Shown here in pieces: positions 16,078 through 24,891 of a DNA stretch of 64,000 nucleotides. Location of the stretch: assembly GCF_018588945.1 (NCBI RefSeq), contig NZ_JAFIWA010000003.1, forward strand, positions 124,001-188,000, given 5' to 3'. Origin of the DNA: Microbacterium flavescens. GTDB lineage: Bacteria > Actinomycetota > Actinomycetes > Actinomycetales > Microbacteriaceae. The notes beneath the pieces were generated by a model that worked only from the letters and a program-made list of their open reading frames with translations, did no database searches and was not told the origin of the DNA. Each line of letters begins with the position of its first letter. Within the stretch, counting starts at the first letter, position 1. A program made the translations under genes and the position numbers.

Positions 16078-16854
16078 ATGAGCACTCCGGTCGACAAAGC
16101 CCAGTCCCTTGCCCGCCTGCACGCCGCGCCCGAGATCCTCCGGCTCGTGAACGTGTGGGACGCCGTGTCCGCCAAGACGATCGCCGCACTGCCCGAGACC
16201 CGGGCCATCGCCACGGCGGGGCACTCGATCGCCGCGTCGTACGGCTACGCCGACGGCGAGATCCCGCTGGATGAGATGCTCGACATGGTCGGACGCATCG
16301 TCGCGGCGGTGGGCGACCTCCCCGTCACCGCCGACCTCGACGCCGGTCACGGCGACGCGGGCGAGACGGTGCGCCGTGCGATCGGCAAGGGCGTGGTCGG
16401 CGCGAACGTGGAGGACCGGCTGCAGCCGCTCGCCGACTCGGCCGCCGCCGTCGAGGCCATCGTCGCCGCCGGCGAGGCCGAAGGGGTTCCGTTCGTCCTC
16501 AACGCCCGCACCGACGCTTTCGTGCGGGCGGGCGGCCGTCCGCTCGACGAGTCCATCGCCGATGCCATCGAGCGCGGGCGCGCGTACCTCGGCGCCGGTG
16601 CCGATCTCGTGTTCGTGCCCGGCATCCTCGACGCCGATGTCACCCGTCGCCTCGTCGAGGGCATCGGCGAGCGCAAGGTCAGCGTCATCGGTCTGCCCGG
16701 ATCGCTGACCGCGAGCGAGTACGAGGACCTCGGCGTCGCGCGGATCTCGTACGGGCCGATGCCCCAGCGGGTCGCGTTGACGGCGCTGCAGGATGTGGCC
16801 GCCGACCTCTACGACGGCGGCGTCATCCCGGCGAGCACGCGTTCGCTGAACTGA
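16078..16854 (+). CDS. Isocitrate lyase/PEP phosphonomutase-family protein
   Basis: 258 aa, ICL/PEPM (TIM-barrel) superfamily. Mg-binding DLDAGHGD and NARTDAF motifs are visible, along with LVNVWDAVSAKTIAALP near the N-terminus. The KKCGH catalytic loop of true isocitrate lyases is absent, so it is one of the small actinobacterial members acting perhaps on a 2-methylisocitrate-, oxaloacetate- or phosphonate-like substrate. Leaderless signature TAGCGT, 6 nt, ATG. Its TGA and the TCA of the opposing metS-like gene form a 12-bp palindrome. Confidence 0.85.
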   Translation: MSTPVDKAQSLARLHAAPEILRLVNVWDAVSAKTIAALPETRAIATAGHSIAASYGYADGEIPLDEMLDMVGRIVAAVGDLPVTADLDAGHGDAGETVRRAIGKGVVGANVEDRLQPLADSAAAVEAIVAAGEAEGVPFVLNARTDAFVRAGGRPLDESIADAIERGRAYLGAGADLVFVPGILDADVTRRLVEGIGERKVSVIGLPGSLTASEYEDLGVARISYGPMPQRVALTALQDVAADLYDGGVIPASTRSLN

Positions 16855-16860
16855 CGCGCG

Positions 16861-17028
16861 TCAGGTGTCGTGCTCGATGGGCGCGGTGTCCTCGCGGTGG
16901 TCGTCCACGGCGCCCGGCGGGTAGTCGGCGATCTCGGGGCGCGACCGCAGGTACAGCGTGCTGGCGATGAGCCCGCCCCACACGAGGATGATCGAGAGGA
17001 TCAGGAACGTGATCGCGATGCCGGTCAC
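16861..17028 (-). CDS. metS: MetS-type small subunit of NSS transporter
   Basis: 55 aa, one N-terminal helix (MTGIAITFLILSIILVWGGLIAS) and a short tail TLYLRSRPEIADYPPGA followed by an acidic end. It fits the MetS family, which in Corynebacterium glutamicum is required with MetP for methionine/alanine uptake. The GTG start overlaps the stop of the large transporter gene (GTGA), and a ribosome binding site AAGGAGGTG lies just upstream, so translation is coupled. It is easily missed because of its size. The symbol is transferred by family and context. Confidence 0.85.
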   Translation of the reverse strand: MTGIAITFLILSIILVWGGLIASTLYLRSRPEIADYPPGAVDDHREDTAPIEHDT

Positions 17029-18635
17029 GACGACACCTCCTTCGCGGATGCCGCAGCCTTGGCCTGCGGCGGTGGCTGGTAGGCCGGCCAGGCGGTGAAG
17101 GCGTCAGGCGATGCACGCCAGGGGATGAGCGCCATGACGATCGCCGCCACGACGATGAACGCGATGGTTCCCCATCCGACGACCAGCAGATACCACCCGG
17201 GCATGCCGCCGTAACCCTCGATGATCAGAATGACCATCCGCTGGATCAGCATGTAGCCGAGCACGATCGGGCCGAGCACCCCCACCAGGAGGACCCACAG
17301 CCGGCCGACCTTGAACGTGGAGACGGCGTTGAGGTGGAACCGCAGCTCTGCGCCGCGGCGGAGCACCCAGATGACCACGATCGTCATGAGGACCGCGGAG
17401 GCGACGATCCCGACGTTGTTCGCCCACTGGTCGGCGACGTCGAGCGCGAGGAGGCCCGTCGTCGTCGAGAACAGCAGGATGGACAGGATCGCGGAGATCA
17501 CGCCCACGCTCACCGCGGCGGTGCGCCGCGTCATGCTGAACTTCTCCTGGATCGCCGCCGAGACGACCTGAATCACAGAGATCAGCGAGGTGAAGCCCGC
17601 CATCACCAGGGAGCCGAAGAACAGCGCACCGAAGATCGGTCCGCCCGGCATCTGAGACACGATGGCGGGGAAGGTGATGAAGCTCAGGCCCACACCGGTG
17701 AGGCCCTCGAGCTCCGACACGGCGATGCCCTGCTGGAAGGCGAAGAACCCGAGCGTCGCGAAGACGCCGATTCCGGCGAGGATCTCGAACGAGGAGTTGG
17801 CGAATGCGACCACGAGGCCCGGGGCGGTCAGGTTGGACCGGCGCCGACGGTAGGACGCGTAGGTGATCATGATGCCGAACGCGATGGACAGTGAGAAGAA
17901 GATCTGGCTGTAGGCAGCGATCCACACGCTCGGGTCGGCCAGTGCCTCCCAGTTCGGGGTGAACAGCGCATTCAACCCCTCGGCTGCGCCGTCGAGGAAG
18001 AGCGCCCGCACGACCAGGATCAGGAAGGCGACGACGAGGAGAGGCAAGAAGATGACGTTCACCCGCTGCAGGCCCTTGGCGACGCCCGCCCAGAGGACGA
18101 CGATCGCGGCGAGCCAGACGAGCGTGAGCGGGATGAGCACACCCGGGACGAATTGGAGGGAGAAGCCGGGGTCGCCGACCTGGAGGTATTCGCCGGTGAG
18201 GAAGCCTGCGGGGTCGTCACCCCAGCGCAGGTCGAAGGAGAAGACGAAGTAGCTCAGCGCCCAGGCGACGACGGCGGTGTAGTACAGCCCGATCACGAAC
18301 GCGATGGCGACCTGGAACCAGCCGAGCGACTCGACGGCCCGCTTCGCCTTGCCGCCCATGCGACGGAAGGCCGTCGGCGCGGCGCCGCGGAAGCGATGGC
18401 CGATCGCGTAGTCGAGGAAGAGGATCGGGATGCCCGCCGTGATCAGCGCCACAAGATACGGGATGAGAAACGCACCACCGCCGTTCTCGTAGGCCACGCC
18501 GGGAAAGCGCCAGATATTGCCCAGGCCCACGGCGGATCCGATCGCCGCCAGGATGAATCCGACCTGGCCCGTCCACTGCTCCCTCGGCCGCCCGTTCCCG
18601 GCGCGGGCGCCGGCGTCGTCTCGGACATTCGTCAC
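17025..18635 (-). CDS. metP: Sodium-dependent amino acid transporter (NSS family, MetP-like)
   Basis: 536 aa with about 12 membrane helices, LeuT-type fold. The first helix has the NSS signature FILAAIGSAVGLGNIWRFP (Na+ and substrate site), and helix 6 has YSQIFFSLSIAFGIMITYASY. GTG start, with a GGGGA ribosome binding site. The presence of the overlapping metS-like gene argues for a MetP-type methionine/alanine importer over other NSS specificities, but the substrate is inferred. Divergent from the monooxygenase gene. Confidence 0.88.
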   Translation of the reverse strand: MTNVRDDAGARAGNGRPREQWTGQVGFILAAIGSAVGLGNIWRFPGVAYENGGGAFLIPYLVALITAGIPILFLDYAIGHRFRGAAPTAFRRMGGKAKRAVESLGWFQVAIAFVIGLYYTAVVAWALSYFVFSFDLRWGDDPAGFLTGEYLQVGDPGFSLQFVPGVLIPLTLVWLAAIVVLWAGVAKGLQRVNVIFLPLLVVAFLILVVRALFLDGAAEGLNALFTPNWEALADPSVWIAAYSQIFFSLSIAFGIMITYASYRRRRSNLTAPGLVVAFANSSFEILAGIGVFATLGFFAFQQGIAVSELEGLTGVGLSFITFPAIVSQMPGGPIFGALFFGSLVMAGFTSLISVIQVVSAAIQEKFSMTRRTAAVSVGVISAILSILLFSTTTGLLALDVADQWANNVGIVASAVLMTIVVIWVLRRGAELRFHLNAVSTFKVGRLWVLLVGVLGPIVLGYMLIQRMVILIIEGYGGMPGWYLLVVGWGTIAFIVVAAIVMALIPWRASPDAFTAWPAYQPPPQAKAAASAKEVSS

Positions 18636-18759
18636 GTCATCGTCCCCTTCGTCGAAGGCAAGTCCGCTCTCGGGACGCTATCAGCGGGCCACCCGGAGGG
18701 GAAAGGCCCCCGGCGGCGCGGCGGGAATCACCGGCGCGCGCCGGCTGTTGAAGCGCAGC

Positions 18760-19854
18760 ATGGAGCCCGCAGCCGTCGACGTCGTCGTCATCGGCGCCGG
18801 GCAGGCGGGTCTATCGGCGGCCTACCACCTCCATCGCCGCGGCTTCGAGCCCATCGGCCGAGCCCAGCCCGGTGACGAGACCTTCGTGGTGCTCGACGCC
18901 GCCGTGCGGCCGGGAGGTGCCTGGCAGCACCGCTGGGAGTCGCTGCGCATGGCGACGGTGAACGGCATCCATGAGCTCCCCGGGTTCGCGGTTCCCCCGG
19001 CGGATCCGTCGGCGTCGAGTCGCGACATCCTTCCCGCGTATTTCGCTGAGTACGAGGAGCGGTACGCGCTCGATGTGCAGCGACCGGTCGCGGTGCGCGC
19101 CGTACGGCGCGGGGACGACGACCCCGCCGGACGGCTCGTGGTCGAGACCGATCGCGGCACCTGGGCGGCACGCTACGTGATCAACGCCACCGGCACGTGG
19201 TCGCGCCCGTTCTGGCCCCACTACCCGGGGCAGGAGCGCTTCCGCGGGCGACAGCTGCACGTGGCGGACTACGTGTCGCGCGACGAGTTCGCCGGTAAGA
19301 GAGTCGTCATCGTCGGGGCGGGGATCTCGGCGATCCAGCTGCTCGATGAGATCTCGCACGTCGCCGAGACGTACTGGGTCACGCGTCGTGAGCCCGAATG
19401 GGTGGAGGAGGACTTCGACATCCCGGCGCGGGTGGCGGCCATCGCGGGGGTTGAGGACCGGGTGCGCCGCGGTCTTCCTCCCGGAAGCGTGATCTCGGTG
19501 ACCGGCATGCACTGGACGCCGTGGGCGCGGGCGGCCGAAGCTCGCGGGGTGCTGGTGCGGCATCCGATGTTCGCCTCCATCGAGGAGGACGGAGTGCGGA
19601 TGCCCGACGGCACGTTCGTCGCCGCCGACGTCATCCTGTGGGCGACGGGCTTCCGCGCCGCGATCGACCACCTCGCGCCGCTGCGGCTGCGGACGCCGGA
19701 GGGCGGCATCCGTGTCGCCGACGGACGCTCCATCGACGAGCCGCGCCTGTTCCTCATCGGGTACGGACCGTCGCAGTCGACGGTCGGCGCCAACCGCGCC
19801 GGTCGCGCCGCGGTGCGCGCGATCGTCGGCGAGCGCACGGCAGCGGCGGCGTAG
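18760..19854 (+). CDS. FAD/NAD(P)H-dependent flavin monooxygenase
   Basis: 364 aa. FAD Rossmann motif VIGAGQAGLSAAYHL at the N-terminus and NADPH motif VIVGAGISAIQLL in the middle; between them FRGRQLHVADY matches the FxGxxxHxxx(W/Y) fingerprint of class B flavin monooxygenases (FMO/Baeyer-Villiger). Also VINATGTWSRPFWP and VILWATGFRA, typical of the group. Shorter than classical BVMOs (about 500 aa) and similar to small actinobacterial 'NAD(P)-binding domain' oxidases. Substrate unknown. Convergent with the next gene. Confidence 0.85.
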   Translation: MEPAAVDVVVIGAGQAGLSAAYHLHRRGFEPIGRAQPGDETFVVLDAAVRPGGAWQHRWESLRMATVNGIHELPGFAVPPADPSASSRDILPAYFAEYEERYALDVQRPVAVRAVRRGDDDPAGRLVVETDRGTWAARYVINATGTWSRPFWPHYPGQERFRGRQLHVADYVSRDEFAGKRVVIVGAGISAIQLLDEISHVAETYWVTRREPEWVEEDFDIPARVAAIAGVEDRVRRGLPPGSVISVTGMHWTPWARAAEARGVLVRHPMFASIEEDGVRMPDGTFVAADVILWATGFRAAIDHLAPLRLRTPEGGIRVADGRSIDEPRLFLIGYGPSQSTVGANRAGRAAVRAIVGERTAAAA

Positions 19855-19865
19855 TCGACGCCGGG

Positions 19866-20891
19866 TCAGCCGGCGAGTGCGTCGGAATACGCCCGGATGA
19901 CGCCCCACGCGCCCTCGGAGCTGTTCGCGACGATGGTGACCGTCGTCCGCGTCTCGGGATCGAAGCGCGAGCGGATCGACACCCCGGCGTCGTATCCCTC
20001 CAGGACGATGCCCGGCCCGTCCAGGTCGAGCCAGAACCCCAGCCCGTATCGCAGGCCCTCCGACTCGACCGTGCGGCGCGGCTTCCACAGCTCCGCCACC
20101 GTCGACGCGGGCAGCACCTTCCCGTCGGCGAGTGCGCGCCAGAACCGGCTCAGGTCGGGCGCGGTCGTGAACGCCCCGCCGTCGCCGTTGCCGCGCACCG
20201 GCAGGTGGAGCACGTTCGATCGCAGGGATTCGGGCTCCTCGTAGAGGTAGCCGATCGCGGCGTCGCCGGGCAGCTCGTCGAGGCGGAGGAAGGCGGTGCC
20301 CTTCAGACCGGCGGGAGCGAAGACGCGCTCGCCGACGAGCTCGTGGAACCCGACGCCTGACACCCGCTCCGCGACGAGCGCGAGCACGATGTAGCCGCCG
20401 TTGTTGTACGCGAAGCGCTCGCCGGGTGCGGTCTTCTGCGCGTGGCCGGCGACCGCGCGGACGAACGCCTCGGTCTCGGCGAGCTCGTGTACGGGAACCG
20501 TGAGGATGTAGTCGTCCACCTCCCAGTCCGCCTCCTCGTCGAGGTAGTCGCCGATGCCGGACGTGTGCGAGAGCAGATGCTCGACGGTCACGCCGTCGTC
20601 GATCGTGGGCAGATCGCCGTCCAGGATGCCGCGCACGGGCGTGTCGAGCTGCAGCGAGCCGTCCTCGACCAGCGCCATCACCGCGAGCGCCGTGAACGAC
20701 TTGCTCGCGCTGGCCATCCCGAAGCGCGTGTCCACGGTGAGGGGGACGCCATGCGCCCGGTCGGCGAGGCCGTACGCCCGAGCGAAGAGGACGGTGCCGT
20801 CGACGTCGATCGACACGACGCCGCTCATGGCGTCGGCGCGGGCGCGCTCGTCGAGTGCGGTGGCGATGGCGTCGAGCTCGGGCTGAGGCAT
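19866..20891 (-). CDS. Serine hydrolase, beta-lactamase/class C family
   Basis: 341 aa. Nucleophile motif SxxK at S61-K64 (MASASKSFTA) and the Tyr motif YNN (RFAYNNGGYIVLA); the third box is probably near EGYDAGVS. There is no signal peptide, so it is likely cytoplasmic and closer to esterases or D-aminopeptidases (for example EstB/LACTB-type) than to a resistance beta-lactamase. Leaderless signature TAGCGT, 6 nt, ATG. Divergent from the APC permease. Confidence 0.87.
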   Translation of the reverse strand: MPQPELDAIATALDERARADAMSGVVSIDVDGTVLFARAYGLADRAHGVPLTVDTRFGMASASKSFTALAVMALVEDGSLQLDTPVRGILDGDLPTIDDGVTVEHLLSHTSGIGDYLDEEADWEVDDYILTVPVHELAETEAFVRAVAGHAQKTAPGERFAYNNGGYIVLALVAERVSGVGFHELVGERVFAPAGLKGTAFLRLDELPGDAAIGYLYEEPESLRSNVLHLPVRGNGDGGAFTTAPDLSRFWRALADGKVLPASTVAELWKPRRTVESEGLRYGLGFWLDLDGPGIVLEGYDAGVSIRSRFDPETRTTVTIVANSSEGAWGVIRAYSDALAG

Positions 20892-20988
20892 CCTGCCACG
20901 CTACGGCCTGGGTCCGGGGCGCACCAGGCGAGTACGGTGGAGGTCGGTCTCGCACCGCCGCCCCATCCGCCCCACCGGAGGTCGTCGC

Positions 20989-22455
20989 ATGAGCATCGCG
21001 CGCGAGTTGTTCCGTCGCAAGCCCGTGACGGCTCCCGTCGCCTCTCCGGGAGGCCTCACTCGCGGAATCGGCACCTTCCAGCTGGCCATGCTGGGCGTGG
21101 GTGCCACGATCGGAACCGGCGTCTTCTTCGTCATGCACGAGGCCGTCCCGCTCGCGGGTCCGGCGGTGATCGTCGCGTTCGTCGTCGCGGCGATCGCGGC
21201 GGGGCTGTCGGCCGTCTGCTACGCCGAGATGGCGTCGGCAGTGCCGGTGTCGGGCTCCACCTACTCGTACGCGTACGCCACCCTCGGTGAGATCGTGGCG
21301 ATGGGCGTCGCCGCCTGCCTCACCCTCGAATACGGGGTGTCGACCGCAGCGGTCTCCTCTGGCTGGAGCGGCTACCTCGACCGACTTGTGGGAGACCTCT
21401 TCGGCTGGAGCATCCCCGTCGCCCTGACGGTCGGGCCGCTCGAGGGCGGCATCATCAACCTCCCCTCGGTCGTGCTCGTGGCCCTGTGCGCGCTGCTGCT
21501 CATCCGCGGCACGCGCGAGTCGGCGACGGTGAACACGATCATGGTGCTCATCAAGATCGGCGTGCTGGTGATGTTCGCCGCGATCGCCATCACGGCCTTC
21601 AACGCCGACCACTTCGCCGAGTTCGCGCCGCACGGAGCAGCCGGCGTCACGGCGGCCGCGGGCACGATCTTCTTCACGTTCATCGGACTCGACGCGGTGT
21701 CGACGGCAGGCGACGAGGTGCGCGACCCGCAGCGCTCGCTGCCGCGCGCCATCCTCATCGCGCTCTCCGTGGTGGTCGTCGTCTATCTGTTCGTCGCCAT
21801 CGCGGCCGTCGGCGCACAGCCGTGGCAGGACTTCGAGGATCCCGCGCAGCAGAGCGCCGGCCTCGCGGTGATCCTCGGCGATGTGCTCGGCGCGTCGTGG
21901 CCCGCGACGGTGCTCGCGGCCGGGGCGGTGGTGTCGATCTTCTCCGTCACGCTGGTGACCCTGTTCGGGCAGACGCGCATCCTCTACTCGATCGGTCGCG
22001 ACGGACTGCTGCCCTCGGCGTTCGCCCGCGTCGACCCCCGCACGCACACCCCCGTGTTCTCGACGATCGTCGTCGCCATCGCCGTGGCCCTGCTCGCGGG
22101 GCTCATCCCACTCTCGAGCCTGTGGGATCTGGTGTCGATGGGCACACTGGTCGCCTTCATCGTCGTGTCGCTCGGAGTCATCGTCCTGCGTCGCATGCGG
22201 CCCGATCTTCCCCGCGCATTCCGTGTGCCCGGCTATCCGGTCACCCCGATCCTGGCGATCATCGCGTGCCTGTACCTCATCACCGGCCTCGGCTGGTCGA
22301 CGTACGCGTGGTTCGCCGTGTGGATCGTCGTGGTGCTCGCCTTCTACCTGCTGTGGGGACGCCGCCACAGCCTGCTCGGGCGGGCTTCGCAGGAAGCGGA
22401 TGCCTCGACCGAGGCCGACCGCAACCCCCCGGTCGGGTCGGACCCCACCGCGTAA
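20989..22455 (+). CDS. APC-family amino acid permease (CAT-like)
   Basis: 488 aa, about 12-13 hydrophobic helices. The helix 1 motif GVGATIGTGVFFVMHEAVPLAGPAVI and YAEMASAVPVSGSTYSYAYATLGEIVA are typical of the cationic amino acid transporter branch (YfnA/YhdG). Also RILYSIGRDGLLPSAFARVDPRTHTPVF. Substrate not predictable beyond amino acid. Promoter TACGGT (20933) with a short leader and ribosome binding site GGAGGT (20977). Confidence 0.92.
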   Translation: MSIARELFRRKPVTAPVASPGGLTRGIGTFQLAMLGVGATIGTGVFFVMHEAVPLAGPAVIVAFVVAAIAAGLSAVCYAEMASAVPVSGSTYSYAYATLGEIVAMGVAACLTLEYGVSTAAVSSGWSGYLDRLVGDLFGWSIPVALTVGPLEGGIINLPSVVLVALCALLLIRGTRESATVNTIMVLIKIGVLVMFAAIAITAFNADHFAEFAPHGAAGVTAAAGTIFFTFIGLDAVSTAGDEVRDPQRSLPRAILIALSVVVVVYLFVAIAAVGAQPWQDFEDPAQQSAGLAVILGDVLGASWPATVLAAGAVVSIFSVTLVTLFGQTRILYSIGRDGLLPSAFARVDPRTHTPVFSTIVVAIAVALLAGLIPLSSLWDLVSMGTLVAFIVVSLGVIVLRRMRPDLPRAFRVPGYPVTPILAIIACLYLITGLGWSTYAWFAVWIVVVLAFYLLWGRRHSLLGRASQEADASTEADRNPPVGSDPTA

Positions 22456-22486
22456 CGTGGGGGCACCGACGAGAGGAAGAACCCCT

Positions 22487-23131
22487 ATGTCCCGCGTCAT
22501 GATCTTCGGCGGCCACGGCAAGGTCGCACTCCTGCTCGAACCCCTGCTGGTCGAGCGCGGCCACACGGTGACGGCCGTCATCCGCAACCCGGCGCACGAG
22601 GCCGACGTCGCCGCCACCGGAGCGGCCCCGGTCGTCGCCGACATCGAGACGTTCGACCTCGACCAGCTCACGAATCTCGTCGCGGGCAACGACGTCGTCG
22701 TCTGGTCTGCGGGTGCGGGCGGGGGCGACGCGGATCGCACGTACGCCGTCGACCGCGACGCCGCCATCCGCTCGATGGACGCCGCCGCCGCGGCCGGTGT
22801 GCGCCGCTACGTCATGGTGTCGTGGATCGGATCCGGCCCTGACCACGGTGTGTCGCCCGACGACTCCTTCTTCGCCTACGCCGACGCCAAGTGGGCCGCC
22901 GACGACCATCTCCACTCATCGGAGCTGGAGTGGACGATCCTCGGACCGGGCGCGCTGACGCTCGATCCGCCGACGGGCCGCATCCAGATCGACCCCGACG
23001 GGCGCGGCGCCGTTTCCAGAGCGGATGTCGCAGCCGTCGTGGCGGCGGTGATCGACGATCCCGGGACCGCGGGGCGCAGCATCCGCTTCGGAAACGGCGA
23101 TCAGCCGATCGCCGACGCGATCCGCCGCTGA
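22487..23131 (+). CDS. NAD(P)-binding (SDR_a5-like) protein
   Basis: 214 aa atypical short-chain dehydrogenase. N-terminal MIFGGHGKVALLLEPLLVERGHTVTAVIRNP is an NAD(P)-binding loop of the GxxGxxG class; later VVWSAGAGGG and YVMVSWIGS follow the NmrA/YwnB-like pattern. The Tyr-x-x-x-Lys of classical SDRs may be represented by YADAKWAAD. Such proteins act as redox sensors or quinone/biliverdin reductase-like enzymes. -10 TAACGT at 22453 and ribosome binding site AGAGGAAG. Confidence 0.85.
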   Translation: MSRVMIFGGHGKVALLLEPLLVERGHTVTAVIRNPAHEADVAATGAAPVVADIETFDLDQLTNLVAGNDVVVWSAGAGGGDADRTYAVDRDAAIRSMDAAAAAGVRRYVMVSWIGSGPDHGVSPDDSFFAYADAKWAADDHLHSSELEWTILGPGALTLDPPTGRIQIDPDGRGAVSRADVAAVVAAVIDDPGTAGRSIRFGNGDQPIADAIRR

Positions 23132-23135
23132 CGAC

Positions 23136-23429
23136 TCAGTCCTCGCTCGAGTGCAGGCCCCGGTGCGCCGACAGGAGCGTGAACTCGGGGTGATCGGCGA
23201 CGAGCCGCTCGGCGCGGTCGAGCACGTCGCGCACGTGCGACGATCCCGACGCCACGACGGCGATCCCGATCACCGCGCGGCGGTGCAGGTCGTGCTCGCC
23301 GACCTCGGCGACGGCGACCTCGGTGCGGCGGCTGAGCTCGGCGATCAGCGGACGCAGGACGCTGCGCTTCTGCTTCAGGGAATGCACGTCGCCGAGCAGC
23401 AGGTCGAACTCGATCCAGCCGATCCACAT
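23136..23429 (-). CDS. DUF503 (YlxP-like) protein
   Basis: 97 aa. Sequence MWIGWIEFDLLLGDVHSLKQKRSVLRPLIAELSRR...EVGEHDLHRRAVIGIAVVAS matches the DUF503 family, including the conserved SLKxKR near residue 18. Family members such as B. subtilis YlxP sit near ribosome maturation genes, but here it is isolated between an NAD-binding protein and a DUF1653 protein. Function unknown. Confidence 0.88.
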   Translation of the reverse strand: MWIGWIEFDLLLGDVHSLKQKRSVLRPLIAELSRRTEVAVAEVGEHDLHRRAVIGIAVVASGSSHVRDVLDRAERLVADHPEFTLLSAHRGLHSSED

Positions 23430-23477
23430 GGCTCCATGGTGACAGGAGCCGGGGGCGCGCAGGGCGCGACGGGGCTC

Positions 23478-23687
23478 TCAGCCGACGCGGACGAAGCGCG
23501 GTCCGCGGTACCCGTCGCGCTCCACCAGCTCGTCCCACATCTCCACCGGCCGCACCCAGAGCCCCTGCTCCCCGTAGAGGGCGCGGTACACGACGTGCTC
23601 CTCCTCGGTCTCGCTGTGGCGCGCGACGCCGATCACCTCGTATTCGGCTCCCTTGAAGTGGCGGTAGGTCCCGGGTTCGATCGGCAT
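23478..23687 (-). CDS. DUF1653 protein
   Basis: 69 aa, complete DUF1653 domain: GTYRHFKGAEYEVIGVARHSETEEEHVVYRALYG...WVRPVEMWDELV. A small beta-rich cytoplasmic protein of unknown function. Leaderless signature on the minus strand: TACCCT, 6 nt, ATG. It is divergent from the alcohol dehydrogenase gene, and the two leaderless promoters are only a few bases apart. Confidence 0.87.
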   Translation of the reverse strand: MPIEPGTYRHFKGAEYEVIGVARHSETEEEHVVYRALYGEQGLWVRPVEMWDELVERDGYRGPRFVRVG

Positions 23688-23723
23688 GCCCTCAGGGTAT
23701 TCCCGCCGGAATAGGCTCGTCGC

Positions 23724-24773
23724 ATGCTTGCAACCGTGATCCATGCCGCCCGTGACATCCGTGTCGAAGAGGTCCCCGATCCCGTGCTCTCCACAGGCGC
23801 CGACGCCCTCGTGCGCGTCGTGGCGGCCTGCGTCTGCGGCTCCGACCTGTGGCCCTACCGTGGGGTGACGCCCACCGACGAGCCGCACCGCATCGGCCAC
23901 GAGTTCGTCGGCGTCGTCGAGGCCGTCGGTGCGGATGTCGAGACGGTGAGGCCGGGAGACTTCGTGATCGCGCCCTTCTACGTGTGCGACGGCACGTGCG
24001 CCAACTGCCTCAACGGAGTGAGCACCTCGTGCCTCACCGGCGGATGGTGGGGGAGCGATGACCGCTTCGGCGGCTTCGCCGACGGGGGCCAGGGAGAGTA
24101 CGTGCGCGTGCCGCTCGCCGACGGCACGCTCGCCGTCGTGCCCGGTCCGGTCTCCGACGACGAGGTGCCGGGGCTGCTGACCCTGAGCGACGTCATGGGG
24201 ACCGGGCATCACGCCGCCGTCTCGGCCGGCGTCGGCCCCGGCGACTCGGTCGCCGTCGTGGGCGACGGCGCCGTCGGACTCTGCGCGATCATCGCGGCGA
24301 AGCGCCTGGGCGCGACGACCATCATCGCGATGTCGCGTCATCCGCAGCGCCAGGCGCTGGCGCGCGAGTTCGGAGCGACCCACATCGTCGAGGAGCGCGG
24401 CGACGAGGGGATCGCCGCCGTGCGCGAGCTCACCGGGGGCATCGGCGCGGACCGCGTGCTCGAGTGCGTGGGCACCAAGGAGTCGATGGACCAGGCGCTG
24501 CGGTCGACGCGGCCCGGCGGCATGGTCGGCTACGTCGGCGTGCCCAACGGCGGACCCGAGCTTCCGATCCGTCAGATGTTCGGCCGCAATGTGGGGGTGA
24601 ACGGCGGGGTCGCACCCGTGCGCGGCTACATCGAGGAACTGCTGCCCGACGTGCGGTCGGGCGCGATCCGGCCCGGACGCGTGTTCGACCTGGTTCTGCC
24701 GCTCACCGAGGCGGCGGAGGCGTACGCGGCGATGGATGAGCGGCGCGCGACCAAGGTGATGCTTCGGCCCTGA
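23724..24773 (+). CDS. Zinc-dependent alcohol dehydrogenase family protein
   Basis: 349 aa MDR enzyme. Catalytic zinc ligands CVCGSD and GHEF; structural zinc loop CDGTCANCLNGVSTSC with all four Cys; NAD(P) motif VVGDGAVGLCAI. Family annotation in relatives is 'zinc-dependent ADH' acting on secondary alcohols or aldehydes, but specificity is not visible. Leaderless signature TAGGCT, 6 nt, ATG. The downstream gap carries the palindrome in front of the SDR gene. Confidence 0.9.
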   Translation: MLATVIHAARDIRVEEVPDPVLSTGADALVRVVAACVCGSDLWPYRGVTPTDEPHRIGHEFVGVVEAVGADVETVRPGDFVIAPFYVCDGTCANCLNGVSTSCLTGGWWGSDDRFGGFADGGQGEYVRVPLADGTLAVVPGPVSDDEVPGLLTLSDVMGTGHHAAVSAGVGPGDSVAVVGDGAVGLCAIIAAKRLGATTIIAMSRHPQRQALAREFGATHIVEERGDEGIAAVRELTGGIGADRVLECVGTKESMDQALRSTRPGGMVGYVGVPNGGPELPIRQMFGRNVGVNGGVAPVRGYIEELLPDVRSGAIRPGRVFDLVLPLTEAAEAYAAMDERRATKVMLRP

Positions 24774-24797
24774 TCGCACGGTATCGGCCCCGGTTGG

Positions 24798-24817
24798 TAT
24801 TCTACAGTTGTAGAATA
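24798..24817. promoter_or_regulatory. AT-rich perfect palindrome overlapping the SDR promoter
   Basis: TATTCTACA-GT-TGTAGAATA: 9-bp perfect arms with 2-bp spacer, in a GC-rich background. It contains the likely -10 TAGAAT (24811-24816) and has the TACA-N2-TGTA core of BlaI/MecI/CopY operators, but the only regulator nearby is the TetR gene at 25686, so that is the simplest candidate ligand. Confidence 0.65.
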
Positions 24818-24891
24818 GTGGTGGGCGTCGACGACACCTGCCGGCGCCACCGGGTTGCGACCCGGGACTCGATACGGAGGAGGGTGCCGCC

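Noticed and set aside
16852..16863. TGACGCGCGTCA palindrome at the convergent ends of two genes
   Set aside because: It arises from the two facing stop codons around a CGCGCG core; too short for a terminator claim.
18811..22767. 1318-codon minus-strand frame spanning several genes
   Set aside because: It runs antisense to the monooxygenase and permease and in a shifted frame through the serine hydrolase; composition is Arg/His/Asp-rich and motif-free.
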